This document shows positions 52,022-63,465 of a stretch of 64,000 nucleotides of DNA, piece after piece (position 1 is the first letter of the stretch; the number at the start of each line of letters is the position of its first letter). The position numbers were made by a program, and so were the translations under genes. Under the pieces are notes generated by a model. It had not been told where the DNA came from. It was given only the letters and a program-made list of their open reading frames with translations, and did no database searches. The DNA comes from Spiroplasma endosymbiont of Clivina fossor (GTDB lineage: Bacteria > Bacillota_I > Bacilli_A > Mycoplasmatales > Nriv7): positions 310,001 through 374,000 of the forward strand of contig NZ_OZ035006.1 of assembly GCF_964031115.1 (NCBI RefSeq), given 5' to 3'.

Positions 52022-53089
52022 AGACTTCTTGCAAAATTAATATGATAATTATAATTTTTAAATTTAAAATAAATATAAAAGTGTTATTAAAATAATTTTT
52101 AGATTATTTTTACAAATATTTTGTCATTAAAACATAATAAAAATTATTATTTACAATAAAAAAAGACTGAAATTTTAAATTATCAAATATATTTAAACTA
52201 ATAGTTGTAAATTATAAATTGAAGCTATTAAATTAAATCTTAAAGCAAATCTTTTTCTACGATTTCGATATTTTTCACTAATAATTTTAAATTTTTTAAG
52301 TATAGCAAAAACATTTTCAATAACAATTCTCATTTTTGAAATTCGCTCATTATTTTGCTTTTCTTCTTTATTTAAAGGGTTTTTCTTTGATTTTCTTTTA
52401 GGAATTAAAACATTATGATTAATTTTTTGTATGCCTTGATAACCTAAATCCACTAAAACAGTTGTTTCTGGTAAAAATTTAATTTTTGAATCTTTTAAAA
52501 TTTTAAAGTCATGGTTTTTACCATAAGAAAAATCAGAACTAATAATTTTTTTACTATCTTTTTCAATTATAACTTGTGTTTTTATTGTGTGTTTTTTCTT
52601 TTTTCCTGAGTAGTGCTGTTTTTGTCTTTTTTTGGACGTTGGATTTGGCTTTCAGTTACATCAATTATAACAGTCTTATCTTTGAAATAATCTTTTAATA
52701 GTGATTTTTGACCAGTAAGTTGTTGAAAATTAGGGTGTTTTATTAAAGTGTCTTCAATTCATTTGATATTTCTATAACAACTACTTTCACTAATATCATA
52801 ACTTTTTGCAATATGAAAATAAGTTCTATATTCTCTTCAATATTCTAAAGTCATTAAAATACGATTTTCTAATGATAATTTATTGGTTCTTCCGCGACGA
52901 AATCTCTTTTTTAATTCTTCTATTTTTAAAATTTCTAGCATTTTATTAAAAGTAGTATGTTTAATACCAGTTAATCTTAAAAAATTTTTATCACTTATTT
53001 GATTATTTTTTTTAAATTTCATTTAAATTCCACCTTTTTATTAAAAACAACAATTCAATTATATTTTAAATTAATTTTGCAAGAAGTCT
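52022..53089 (-). mobile_element. IS5-type B element with target duplication
   Basis: Full 1068 bp, 3-bp duplication AAT at 52019-52021 and 53090-53092. So the IS1595 fragment was already joined to the repeat at 53090 when this copy arrived. Confidence 0.94.
52193..53022 (-). CDS. IS5-type B transposase
   Basis: OrfA from 53022, OrfB to 52193, same slip site. One base change in the slip-proximal region (TTTGGACGTTGG against TTTGGGCGTTGG) is the only difference noticed. Confidence 0.92.
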
Positions 53090-53424
53090 AATATATATCC
53101 TTCCTTATATGCAATTTCCTAGTTAGCTAACATAGTTAACCATCTAAGAAATCTATGTTATCTCTCTTATGTTTTAACTAAGTTATGTTAGTTAACTAGG
53201 TACGAGAAATGCCCGAAATTACCAAAAAGCATTTTTTGGCACACCTAAAAAGTGTTCTCATATTTACAACACAACTTTTTAAATAGAATTTAGTTTTTGT
53301 TCGAACAAGTTAATAAATTAATAAAGTTAGTTTAATTTTATTAATTAAAATACCTACCTCCTTTAAAAAATTATTGTTAAGAGGAACATTCTTACTGGTC
53401 TAAAATGTCTGTGTTACCTTACAT
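53090..53424. repeat. Long inverted repeat 1, left copy (about 335 bp)
   Basis: Reverse complement of 60825-61092, with a central extra 66-base part. Contains a long imperfect hairpin (CCTAGTTAGCTAACATAG at 53118 pairing with CTATGTTAG-like sequence near 53190) and the complement of AAAGGAGGTAGGT. No protein recognised. Flanks the ychF-fba block. Confidence 0.88.
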
Positions 53425-53466
53425 ACTTTAAAATTAGAAGAAAAATTTAGGTTTTATTAAGATTAT

Positions 53467-53475
53467 TGGTATAAT
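53467..53475 (+). promoter_or_regulatory. Extended -10 promoter for ychF
   Basis: TGGTATAAT, an extended -10 box, about 100 bases before the ychF start. No good -35 box, as usual for the extended type. Confidence 0.5.
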
Positions 53476-53578
53476 TAATAGATAAATATTTGTTTTAGGA
53501 AATTAATATTTTATGCTATTAGCATTTTATTTATTTTTATTAATTAAATATTAAATATGAAAGAGGAATAAAGAAATT

Positions 53579-54679
53579 ATGTCTTTAAAAGCAGGAATTG
53601 TTGGATTACCTAATGTTGGAAAATCAACATTATTTAATGCCATTACCAATTCTAAAGTTGAAGCTGCAAATTATCCTTTTACAACAATTAATCCTAATGT
53701 TGGTATTGTTAAAGTACCCGATAGTAGACTTAATAAGTTGGAAGAAATTTTTCAGCCTGAGAAAGTTATTGCTAATAATTTTGAATTTACAGATATTGCG
53801 GGACTTGTTAAAGGAGCATCATTAGGCCATGGTTTAGGTAATAAGTTTTTAGGTCATATTCGTGAAGTTGATGCGATTTGTGAAGTTGTGCGTTGTTTTG
53901 ATGATAGTAATGTTAATCATGTTGAAACTACGATTGATCCGATTAGAGATATCGAAATTATTAATTTAGAATTAATTTTAGCAGATTATGATATCGTTAT
54001 TAAAATATTACAAAAATTAGAAAAACTTGTTAAAAATGATAAAAATCCAGTTTTACTGAAAGAAATTAATTTACTAAAGAAAATTAAAGAAGCGTTATTT
54101 GATGGTAGACCGATTCGGCGTTTAGAATTAACAGTTGAAGAAGTTAATTTGATTAAACATTATAGTTTTTTAACTAGTAAACCAATTTTGTATATTGCAA
54201 ATATTAGTGAAAAAGATTTAGTGGATAAAACTAATAAGTGAGTTGAAAAAGTTAAGGATTATGCTATTGCTGAGAAATCACAAGTTATTGTTATTTGTGC
54301 AAAAACAGAATTAGAAATTTCATCGTTAGAAGATAATGATAAAGAAGAGTTTTTAAAATCATTAAGTTTAGAAACATCAGGCTTAGATCAAATGATTTCA
54401 AAAACATATCGCACATTAGGTTTATCAACATTTTTTACAGCTGGTAAGAAAGAAGTTCGTGCTTGAACATTTAAAAGTGGTATGGAAGCTGTTGAATGTG
54501 CTAGTATTATTCATACTGATATTTCTCGTGGTTTTATTAAATTAGAAGTTTATAGTTATGCTGATTTAGTTAAATATGGTAGTGAGAATGCCCTTAAATT
54601 GTCAGGAAAGTTGCGATTTGAAGGGAAAAATTATTTAGTTTCTGATGGTGATATTTGTTATTTCCGTTTTAATGTTTAA
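53579..54679 (+). CDS. ychF: Ribosome-associated ATPase YchF (Obg-like family)
   Basis: 366 residues, the family length. G1 GLPNVGKST at residues 8-16, G2 region FTTINPNVG, G3 DIAGLVKGAS, and the family-specific nucleotide box NISEKD in place of NKxD, which goes with ATP preference. C-terminal TGS-like domain ends SDGDICYFRFNV. Binds ribosomes and affects translation start and stress response. Ribosome site AGAGGAA. Stands alone between repeats, so probably a single-gene transcript. Confidence 0.97.
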
Positions 54680-54698
54680 AGTCTTTAAGTTATTGAAC

Positions 54699-54893
54699 AT
54701 GGACGCGTAAAGTTTTGTTAGGTGGAAAAATATTTGATTAATTTTGAAAGAAAAGTAACTACAATTTAATTATCGTTTTATTTGAAAAATAAGTAATAAA
54801 ACAAAATATTTAATATTAACAAACATAATCTTAATAAAAGATTATAAAAACTAAGTAAAATGCTTATAAAAACAACATTAAAATAATTTTTTA
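54699..54893. repeat. Long inverted repeat 2, left copy (195 bp)
   Basis: Begins ATGGACGCGTAAAGTTTTGT. Its reverse complement is at 63260-63454. No coding. It fills most of the gap between ychF and gltX; the rest, to 55045, shows nothing clear beyond a TTGACA at 55006-55011. Confidence 0.9.
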
Positions 54894-55045
54894 GAACAAA
54901 AATCATACATAAGAAATATATACTTAATTTGAATATTGAAATAATTTATAGTAAATGATTATTTTTTCTTTTTTAAAAAATACCTAAGAAAACTAAACGC
55001 GACCATTGACATTTTTATGTATATTAAAGTAATTATTATAGTGTA

Positions 55046-55081
55046 AAATAAATTAGTAGTTAAAAACTAATTTATTTTTTT
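55046..55081 (+). terminator. Terminator-like hairpin in the gltX leader
   Basis: 12-base stem AAATAAATTAGT / ACTAATTTATTT, 8-base loop, T tail, ending 28 bases before the gltX start and 35-75 bases after a TTGACA. Could be an attenuator of gltX or a terminator of an upstream small RNA. Confidence 0.65.
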
Positions 55082-55108
55082 GTATATTAAAAGAAATGGA
55101 GATAATGG

Positions 55109-56566
55109 ATGAAGAAAATACGATTCCGCTATGCACCTAGTCCCACAGGATATTTACATATTGGTGGTGCCAGAACAGCAATTTTTAATTATCTATTTGC
55201 TAAACATTATAATGGAACATTTATTGTGCGAATTGAAGATACTGATTTAGAACGAAATGTTAGTGGTGGTATTGAGTCCCAATTAGATAATTTACGATGA
55301 TTAAATATTGTTATTGATGAAACTATTGATACATTAGGTAATTTTGGTCCATATCAACAGACTGAGCGCTTACAAATTTATATTAAATATGCTAATGAGC
55401 TTGTTACTAATAATTTAGCATATTATTGTTATTGTTCAGCAGAACAATTAACCCAAGTGAAGCAAAAGCAAATTGAGCAAGGAATAGCGCCAAGTTATGA
55501 TGGTAAATGTTGGAGTCTTTCTATTAGTGATATTAAAGCAAAAGAAGTTTTAGGAATTAAACCAAGTATTAGAATCCGAATCCCAGAAAATAAATCTTAT
55601 ATTCTTAATGATTTGGTACGAAAAGAAGTAATATTTGCTAGTAAAGATATTAGTGATTTTGTTATTATTAAATCAAATGGCGTGGCGACTTATAATTTTG
55701 CTGTTGTTATTGATGATTATTTAATGAAAATTAGTCATGTTTTACGAGGTGAGGAGCATTTATCTAATACTCCAAAGCAATTAGTAGTCTATGAAGCTTT
55801 TAATTGAACACCACCAATTTTTGGTCATTTACCATTAATTGTTAATGAAAATCGGAAAAAATTGTCAAAACGCGATGGAACAATTGTACAATTTATTAGT
55901 CAATATCGTGAATTAGGATATTTACCAGCAGCGTTATTTAATTTTTTTGTTTTATTAGGTTGATCACCACCAGATACCCAAGAAATTTATTCAATATCGC
56001 AATTGATTGCTATTTTTGATGAAAATCGTTTTAGTAAATCTAGTAGTTTGTTTGATGTTAACAAACTCAATTGAATTAATAATAAGTATATTCAAAAATT
56101 AGATGCCATTGCTTACTGAGAATTATGTTTGCCATTTTTATGTAAAGTTTATGAAATAAAAGCATATCCGTTAGTTTGATGACAGGAAGTAGTTGCTTTG
56201 TACCAACAAGAATTAATTTATGGCCAACAAATAAGTGGTTTAGTTGCTATGTTTATTGAAGATGATATTGTGGCTACGGAAGTTATTGAATATTTAAAAA
56301 CTAATGATGTTTTATTAGTTATTAATAATTTTAAGCAATTAATTCAAAATTTAAAGCAATGAGATGATGATAGTATTAATGGCATTATTACTACAATTAA
56401 AAAAGAACAAAATCTTAAAGGTAAAGACTTATTGATGCCAATTAGAATTGCTAGTTCAAAACGAATGGTAGGACCACAATTAGTAAAAACAATTAAACTT
56501 TTAGGTCAAAAAAAAGTAATGAATAATATTAATGAAATATTAGAAATATTTAATAGGGTGGGGTAA
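55109..56566 (+). CDS. gltX: Glutamyl-tRNA synthetase
   Basis: 485 residues, normal length. Class I signature HIGG in [14 protein letters not shown] (residues 9-22) and KLSKRDG for the KMSKS loop. Charges tRNA-Glu; in mollicutes lacking GlnRS it also charges tRNA-Gln for amidation. Start ATG 55109 set by GGAGA eight bases before. One base separates its stop from the HD gene, so they share a transcript. Confidence 0.97.
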
Positions 56567-56567
56567 G

Positions 56568-57791
56568 ATGATGCGTCAATGAATGGTTCGTGATAGTATT
56601 TATGGTAATATTAATGTTCAAGAATCAGTTATTATTGCTTTAATTAATAGTAAAGAGTTTCAACGCTTAAGAAGAATTTTGCAATTAGGTGGTGGACAAT
56701 TTGTTTTTCCCAGTGCTGTTCATAATCGCTTTAGTCATTCATTAGGAGTTTATTATTTAATTGATAAAATTTTTAGAAATTCTAGTTTTGATAATGTATC
56801 TAATGAAGAAAAAACTTTAACAAAAATTGCTGGTTTATTACATGATTTAGGGCATGGTCCTTTTTCTCATAGTTTTGAAAAAGTTTCGCCAATTAATCAT
56901 GAACAATGAACAATTGCTATTATTCAAAATGAGCAATCACAAATTAATCAAGTTTTAAAAGCATTTAATATTGATGTGCAAGCTGTTTGTCAAATTATTG
57001 CTAAAACCCATCCTAATAAAATTCTTTTATCATTAGTAAGTTCCCAACTTGATTGTGATCGGATGGATTATTTGTTAAGAGATTCTTATCATACAGGTGT
57101 TGAATATGGAAATTTTGATATTGATTGAATTATGAAAAATTTACGAATTATTAATAATGAAATTGTTTATGATGAAAAAGCATTATTTGCCATTGAAAAT
57201 TATTTGTTAGGTCGTTATCATATGTATTGGCAAATTTATAATCATAAAGTTGGCATTTGTTTTGATTATTTATTAGTAAATATTTTTAAACGCTTAAAAT
57301 ATTTATTTACAAAAAATTTTAAGTTTAAAACTGATATTGCTTTAGTTGCACCTTTATTACAAGAAAATAATTCAGAAAAATTAAATGTAAGTCATTATTT
57401 ACAACTTGATGATTATAGTTTAATGAGTCTTTTTAGTTTGTTAGTTAAAGAAGAAGATAATATTTTGCAAGATTTAACAGACCGCATTGTTAATCGAAGA
57501 TTTTTTAAATTAATTCCTAATGTCAATGCTAATGATTTAAAAAATTATCAAAAATTGTTAGTTGCAGGAAATTATGATTTAGATTATTATTTAATTATTG
57601 AAGAATTTAATCAGCCAACATTATATCAGCAAGATTTAATGGAACAACCAATTAAATTAGTTAATAAAAATGATGTAGTATTTAATTTAGAAAAAAAATC
57701 TAAATTGATTAATACTAATGAACAAAGTAGTAAACAAGTGGAAAAACAACAATATGTATTATTACCAAAAGAAGTTTTAGTACAAACATAG
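56568..57791 (+). CDS. HD-domain phosphohydrolase (dNTPase/SAMHD1-like)
   Basis: 407 residues. HD metal ligands: His in HNRFSHSLGVYYL, His-Asp in LLHDLGHGPFSHSFE and Asp in DCDRMDYLLRDSYHTG. This arrangement is that of deoxynucleotide triphosphohydrolases and related YdhJ-like proteins. It could control nucleotide pools. Starts one base after gltX with GGGGTAAG as ribosome site. Substrate not shown by the sequence. Confidence 0.85.
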
Positions 57792-57810
57792 ATTTAGAAG
57801 GAGATAATAT

Positions 57811-58206
57811 ATGAATAAGTCTTTAGTTGATCTGACATATGAATTTCTTATTAAGCGAAAACACGCTGGTTTTAAAGAAATTTATGATTATGTTAAGATT
57901 GCCAAGGAAACACCAATTGAAGCTGAAGCAAAAGAAATGGTTAATTTATATACTGATATGGTATTGGATAATCGTTTTTTGTTAATTCAGGATAACGAAT
58001 GGGGGTTACGACAAGATTATAAGTTTGATGAAATTAAGAAACAATTAGAGTTTTTATTTGCTATTAATGATGATATTGATCCTAAGAAATTAGAAGTTAC
58101 TGAAATTATTGATGAAGTTGATGATACTTTTGAAGAAAGCATTGATGAAGAAGAAGATGAAGTTGATTGAGATGAAATTGAAAAAGAAATGGAAGAAAAT
58201 AACTAG
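57811..58206 (+). CDS. rpoE: RNA polymerase delta subunit
   Basis: 131 residues. N-terminal HARE-HTH domain (SLVDLTYEFLIKRKHAGFKE, later WGLRQDYKFDEI) and a very acidic C-terminal tail (DDTFEESIDEEEDEVDWDEI, then EKEMEENN), as in Firmicutes delta. It speeds RNA polymerase recycling and promoter selection. Followed after 28 bases by pyrG, the order known from Bacillus and mollicutes. Confidence 0.93.
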
Positions 58207-58234
58207 TTGTTAGAGTTAAAGAAGGTGAATTATA

Positions 58235-59836
58235 ATGACAAAATATATTTTTATTACTGGTGGTGTAGTTTCCAGTTTAGGTAAGGGAATTGCTGGTGCT
58301 TCAGTTGGTCATATTTTAAAAGATAGTGGATTAAAGGTTTTTATGCAAAAATTTGATCCATATATTAATGTTGATCCAGGAACAATGAATCCATATGAAC
58401 ATGGTGAGGTTTTTGTTACTGCTGATGGTAGTGAGACTGATTTAGATTTAGGTCATTATGAACGCTTTATTGATGAAAATTTGACTTGCTATTCATCAAT
58501 TACTGCGGGTAAAGCATATTTAGAAGTAATTGAAAAAGAGCGGAATGGTGATTATGAAGGTAAAACAGTTCAAGTAGTACCGCATTTAACAGATATTATT
58601 AAGAATAAGATTTATTTAGCATCAACTGTTAGTAAAGCCGATATTATTATTGGTGAAATTGGGGGTACAGTTGGTGATATTGAGTCATTACCATTTATTG
58701 AAGCGATTCGGCAAATAAGAATGGAAAAAGGAAAAGAAAATGTGTTATTTATTCATGTTGCTTTAGTACCATTTATTGTTGCTAGTGGTGAATTTAAAAC
58801 AAAGCCAGTTCAACATTCAGTTAAAGAATTATTATCGTTAGGAATTCAACCAGATATTGTTCTTGCTCGTAGTGAACAAGAATTATCAGCACAATTAATT
58901 GATAAAATTTCTTTATTTTGTAATGTTAATCGTAATGCTGTTTTTAGTGCTTATAATGTGGATAATATTTATAAAGTACCAATTGTTCTTTATGAACAAG
59001 ACATTTTAACAACGCTTGCTTCGTCGCTACATTTAAAAATTAAACATAATAATTTAAAGAAATTAAAATTGTTTTTACAAAAAGCTAGTGATGCTAAAAA
59101 TAAAGTTATTACGATTTATTTAGTTGGTAAGTATATTGAATTACCGGATGCGTATTTATCAGTTTTAGAGTCATTAAAGTTAGCTGGTTATGAAAAAGGT
59201 GTTGAAGTTAAAGTACAATGAATTAGTGCCAATGATATTGATGAAAATAATTATGAAGATATCTTTAAACATTGTAAAGGTATTATTGTACCTGGTGGGT
59301 TTGGTTATCGGGGCATTGAAGGAAAAATATTAGCTGCTAAGTATGCTAGAAAACATCATATTCCTTATTTTGGAATTTGTTTAGGTATGCAAACGGCATT
59401 AATTGAATTTGCCCAAGATGTTTGTAAATTACCAGATGCTCATTCTGAGGAATTTTTTCCTGAATATAAAAATCCGATATTACATTTAATTAGAGGAAAA
59501 AATTCAACTGATCATATTGGTGGTACGTTGCGATTAGGAAATTATGATATTTCTATTGAAGATAAAACGCATGTTTCGAAATTATACAAGAAAAAGATTA
59601 TTCAAGAACGCCATCGGCATCGTTACGAAGTAAATAATGATTATTTGGATTTATTTAAAGAAAAGGGAATTATTTTTAGTGGTATGTATAAAGAACAATC
59701 TTTAGTGGAAATTATTGAATTAAAGAACCATCCGTTTTTTATTGGTAGTCAATTTCATCCTGAATTTACTTCCCGACCGAGCAAACCAAATCCATTATTT
59801 ATTGGATTTATTGAAGCAGTAATTAAAGCATATTAA
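58235..59836 (+). CDS. pyrG: CTP synthase
   Basis: 533 residues. N-terminal synthase domain with [13 protein letters not shown] at 6-18 and [15 protein letters not shown]-terminal glutamine amidotransferase with the nucleophile Cys in [11 protein letters not shown] and His-Glu in [11 protein letters not shown]. Converts UTP to CTP using glutamine and ATP. Ribosome site AAGAAGGTGA. Complete with no lesion. Confidence 0.97.
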
Positions 59837-59861
59837 CAAATTTTAATCTTGGAGGATAGAA

Positions 59862-60731
59862 ATGACAAAATTAGTTAATCCAACAGCAATGTTACAAAAA
59901 GCGAGAAAAGAAAATTATGCAATTGTGCATTTTAATATTAATAATTTAGAATGAATTAAAGCAATTTTAAAAGCAGTACAAGAAACTAATAGTCCAGTAA
60001 TTTTAGGAGTATCCGAAGGGGCAATTAAATATATGGGTGGGGTTAAAACTGTTTATGGATTGGTTACTAATCTAATGGATTTCATTAAGGTTACTGTTCC
60101 CGTAGCATTACATTTAGACCACGGTCAAACTGTTGAATCGTGTATTGCAGCGATTGATGCTGGTTTTTCTTCAGTAATGTTTGATGGTAGTCATCATCCT
60201 CTTGCTGAAAATTTAAAATTAACTGCCCAAGTAGTAGATTATGCGCATCGTAAAAATGTTGCTGTTGAGGCCGAAGTCGGAACTATTGGTGGTGAAGAAG
60301 ATGGTGTTATTGGAACAGGGGAATTAGCAACCCTTGATGAATGTCAAGCAATGAAAAACTTGGCGGTTGATTTTTTAGCTGCAGGAATTAACAACATTCA
60401 TGGTCCATATCCTAAAAATTGGGACGGTTTAAAATTAGATTTGTTGAAAGATATTTCTGAAAATATTTCTTTACCACTAGTATTACACGGTGGTTCGGGA
60501 ATTGATATGGAACAAATTAAACAAGCAATTAGTTTAGGAATTAGTAAAATTAATGTTAATACGGAATTACAATTAGAATTTCAACAAGCAACCCGAGAGT
60601 ATATTATTGCTGAAAAAGATCAAACGGGTAAAGGTTATGATCCGCGAAAATTATTAAATCCGGGAACTATTGCTGTTGAGAATAAAGCGAAACAATTATT
60701 AGCAGAGTTTGGTAGTTTAGGTAAAGCTTAA
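59862..60731 (+). CDS. fba: Class II fructose-bisphosphate aldolase
   Basis: 289 residues. Zinc/catalytic motif LHLDHGQTVE near residues 78-87, EAEVGTIGGEEDG, HGPYPKNWDG and LHGGSGID follow in family order. Cleaves fructose-1,6-bisphosphate in glycolysis, the main energy route in Spiroplasma. Ribosome site GGAGGATAG. Last gene of the block, followed by a strong terminator. Confidence 0.96.
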
Positions 60732-60759
60732 TTTAAAAAAGAATATTGATGTATTAGAA

Positions 60760-60787
60760 GAACGCCTTTAAAGGCGTTCTTTTTTTA
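60760..60787 (+). terminator. Rho-independent terminator after fba
   Basis: Perfect 10-base stem GAACGCCTTT / AAAGGCGTTC and a run of T. Confidence 0.93.
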
Positions 60788-60824
60788 TTTATCATAATCC
60801 ATAATCCAGTTAAAGGATATTTTT

Positions 60825-61092
60825 GTAAGGGTAACACAGACATTTTAGACCAGTAAGAATACTCCTCTTAACAATAATTTTTTAAAGGAGGTAGGTATTT
60901 TAATTAATAAAATTAAACTAACTTTATTAATTTATTAACTTGTTTGAACAAAAACTAAATTCTATTTAAAAAGTTGTGTTGTAAATATGAGAACACTTTT
61001 TAGGTGTGCCAAAAAATGCTTTTTGGTAATTTCGAGCATTTCTCGCACCTAGTTAGCTAACTAGGAAATTGCATATAAGGAAGGATATATAT
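60825..61092. repeat. Long inverted repeat 1, right copy (about 268 bp)
   Basis: Complement of 53090-53424 minus its centre. Contains AAAGGAGGTAGGT without a following gene, several small hairpins (CCAAAAA / TTTTTGG, CGAG / CTCG), and the 18-base palindrome CCTAGTTAGCTAACTAGG where the left copy has the longer hairpin. Ends at the flank of an IS1595-type element. Confidence 0.88.
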
Positions 61093-61119
61093 TCTTTTTT
61101 TAAAAAAACCAAATTTTTT

Positions 61120-62266
61120 TTTTAATTTTGTCGAAAACTCTTGATAAAATAAAAAAAATCATCAACTTGATAATTTTAAAAGGCTTTTATGTAAAATTAC
61201 TATTTTTACTTTAACTTTTTTATACATTAAAATATAATACCGCTGTTTGTTGGTTTGGAGTTAAACCCTTATGTTGGTATTTTCATTTTCAGAGATTTAA
61301 ATAATTTTGAATATTAGTAAAACCTAAACCATGATAATGAATTAAGGCTTCTTTAAGACTAGATTGTAATTTACTGATTTTATTTAAGTTACGATAACTA
61401 GCTTCAGGATTAATTGTTGTTTTAGTTACACATAAAGTAGAATTTGTTTGTTTTGCTACTAAAAAATATAATTTTTGCATATCAGAAGTAATAATTGAAT
61501 TTTCGTTAATTAATTCTTTGTTCATATTTTCAATAACTCATTGTTTTTGTAAACGTTTGGTGTTTGTGGATTTAACATAAATATTGTTATTATTATCAAT
61601 TGCCATTTGAATACAGCATTTAGTATTAGTTGCGAATGGGTCAAGGTGAATTCTTCGTGGATCAGTTTTATATTTGAAATTTCCTTTATGAATTTCTTTA
61701 ATAAATGTTTCATCGATTTGGATTTTACCAGATAATTTTTTAAATTTTAATTGGGTATTTTCTAATTGTTTTGATTTCATTAATTTTTGACGATTATATC
61801 AAGCAGTTTTTAATGTAGTTTTAATAAAACGAGAAATTGTTTTACTAGATTGCCCCAGCAATGAAATTTGAATCAATAAATTTCATTGTTCATAATTTAA
61901 ATGACTTCAATAAATAAAATGATTACGAAAAGCGTCAAAACTTGCACGGCAATTTTTACATAAATATTTTTGTTTTCCTTCTGAATTATGTCCATTTTTA
62001 ACGCAATGGTAAGATTCACATTTAGGGCATTTAATACCTTGCGCTCTAAATTTTTGATCAATTTCATTTAAACGTTTTTGTTTTTTTATTAATTCTGCTT
62101 GTTGTTTGACTTTTTCATAAAATTCTAAAAATTGATCATCTGTTAAAGTATTTACTAGTTCTTGAATTATTTTTTCCATAATTATTATCCACCTCTATCA
62201 TATTAAAAATATACCTAAAATTAAGTATATTCAATAAATATCAAGAGTTTTCGACAAAATTAAAAC
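61120..62266 (-). mobile_element. IS1595-type insertion sequence, complete
   Basis: Full termini, 8-bp duplication AATTTTTT (61112-61119, 62267-62274 within the A/T run). Inserted next to the IS481-like 3' end. Confidence 0.9.
61220..62179 (-). CDS. IS1595-type transposase, intact
   Basis: 319 residues, start 62179, stop 61220. Zinc ribbon and Asp motifs kept. Small changes: the catalytic region reads KKFIKEIH-like in a shadow frame only; the protein itself is unchanged apart from HKGNFKYK, as in the other intact copies. Confidence 0.92.
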
Positions 62267-62273
62267 AATTTTT

Positions 62274-62352
62274 TTAATTTTAATAATACAAAATATGGTA
62301 TGATGAAATCAATTAAGAGAAGCATAGTCTAATAACTGTGTGTGATTTACAC
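62274..62352 (+). repeat. Orphan 3' end of the IS481-like element
   Basis: About 79 bp matching, in reverse orientation, the 3' edges at 1437 and 31797, ending GTGTGTGATTTACA. No transposase attached. It abuts a truncated IS1595-type copy. Confidence 0.85.
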
Positions 62353-63259
62353 TAAATGTGAATCTTACCATTGCGTTAAAAATGGACATAATTCAGAAGG
62401 AAAACAAAAATATTTATGTAAAAATTGCCGTGCAAGTTTTGACGCTTTTCGTAATCATTTTATTTATTGAAGTCATTTAAATTATGAACAATGAAATTTA
62501 TTGATTCAAATTTCATTGCTGGGGCAATCTAGTAAAACAATTTTTCGTTTTATTAAAACTACATTAAAAACTGCTTGATATAATCGTCAAAAATTAATGA
62601 AATCAAAACAATTAGAAAATACCCAATTAAAATTTAAAAAATTATCTGGTAAAATCCAAATCGATGAAACATTTATTAAAGAAATCCATAAAGGAAATTT
62701 CAAATATAAAACTGATCCACGAAGAATTCACCTTGACCCATTCGCAACTAATACTAAATGCTGTATTCAAATGGCAATTGATAATAATAACAATATTTAT
62801 GTTAAATTCACAAACACCAAACGTTTACAAAAACAATGAGTTATTGAAAATATGAACAAAGAATTAATTAACGAAAATTCAATTATTACTTCTGATATGC
62901 AAAAATTATATTTTTTAGTAGCAAAACAAACAAATTCTACTTTATGTGTAACTAAAACAACAATTAATCCTGAAGCTAGTTATCGTAACTTAAATAAAAT
63001 CAGTAAATTACAATCTAGTCTTAAAGAAGCCTTAATTCATTATCATGGTTTAGGTTTTACTAATATTCAAAATTATTTAAATCTCTGAAAATGAAAATAC
63101 CAACATAAGGGTTTAACTCCAAACCAACAAACAGCGGTATTATATTTTAATGTATAAAAAAGTTAAAGTAAAAATAGTAATTTTACATAAAAGCCTTTTA
63201 AAATTATCAAGTTGATGATTTTTTTTTTATTTTATCAAGAGTTTTCGACAAAATTAAAA
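62353..63259 (+). mobile_element. IS1595-type element, left end missing
   Basis: Homology starts at CTAAATGTGAATC inside the zinc ribbon and runs to the normal right terminus at 63259. Left junction with the IS481-like end has no duplication. Confidence 0.9.
62354..63157 (+). pseudogene. IS1595-type transposase, N-terminus lost
   Basis: Frame open from the second Cys of the first zinc pair (KCESYHC) to TAA 63155-63157. No start codon with a ribosome site. Changes such as KFTNTKR and MLNSQ-type shadows mark it as drifting. Confidence 0.88.
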
Positions 63260-63454
63260 TAAAAAATTATTTTAATGTTGTTTTTATAAGCATTTTACTT
63301 AGTTTTTATAACCTTTTATTAAGATTATGTTTGTTAATATTAAATATTTTGTTTTATTACTTATTTTTCAAATAAAACGATAATTAAATTGTAGTTACTT
63401 TTCTTTCAAAATTAATCAAATATTTTTCCACCTAACAAAACTTTACGCGTCCAT
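63260..63454. repeat. Long inverted repeat 2, right copy (195 bp)
   Basis: Reverse complement of 54699-54893, ending TTTACGCGTCCAT. Non-coding. Directly follows the right end of the IS1595-type copy. Confidence 0.9.
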
Positions 63455-63465
63455 TATCATATATT

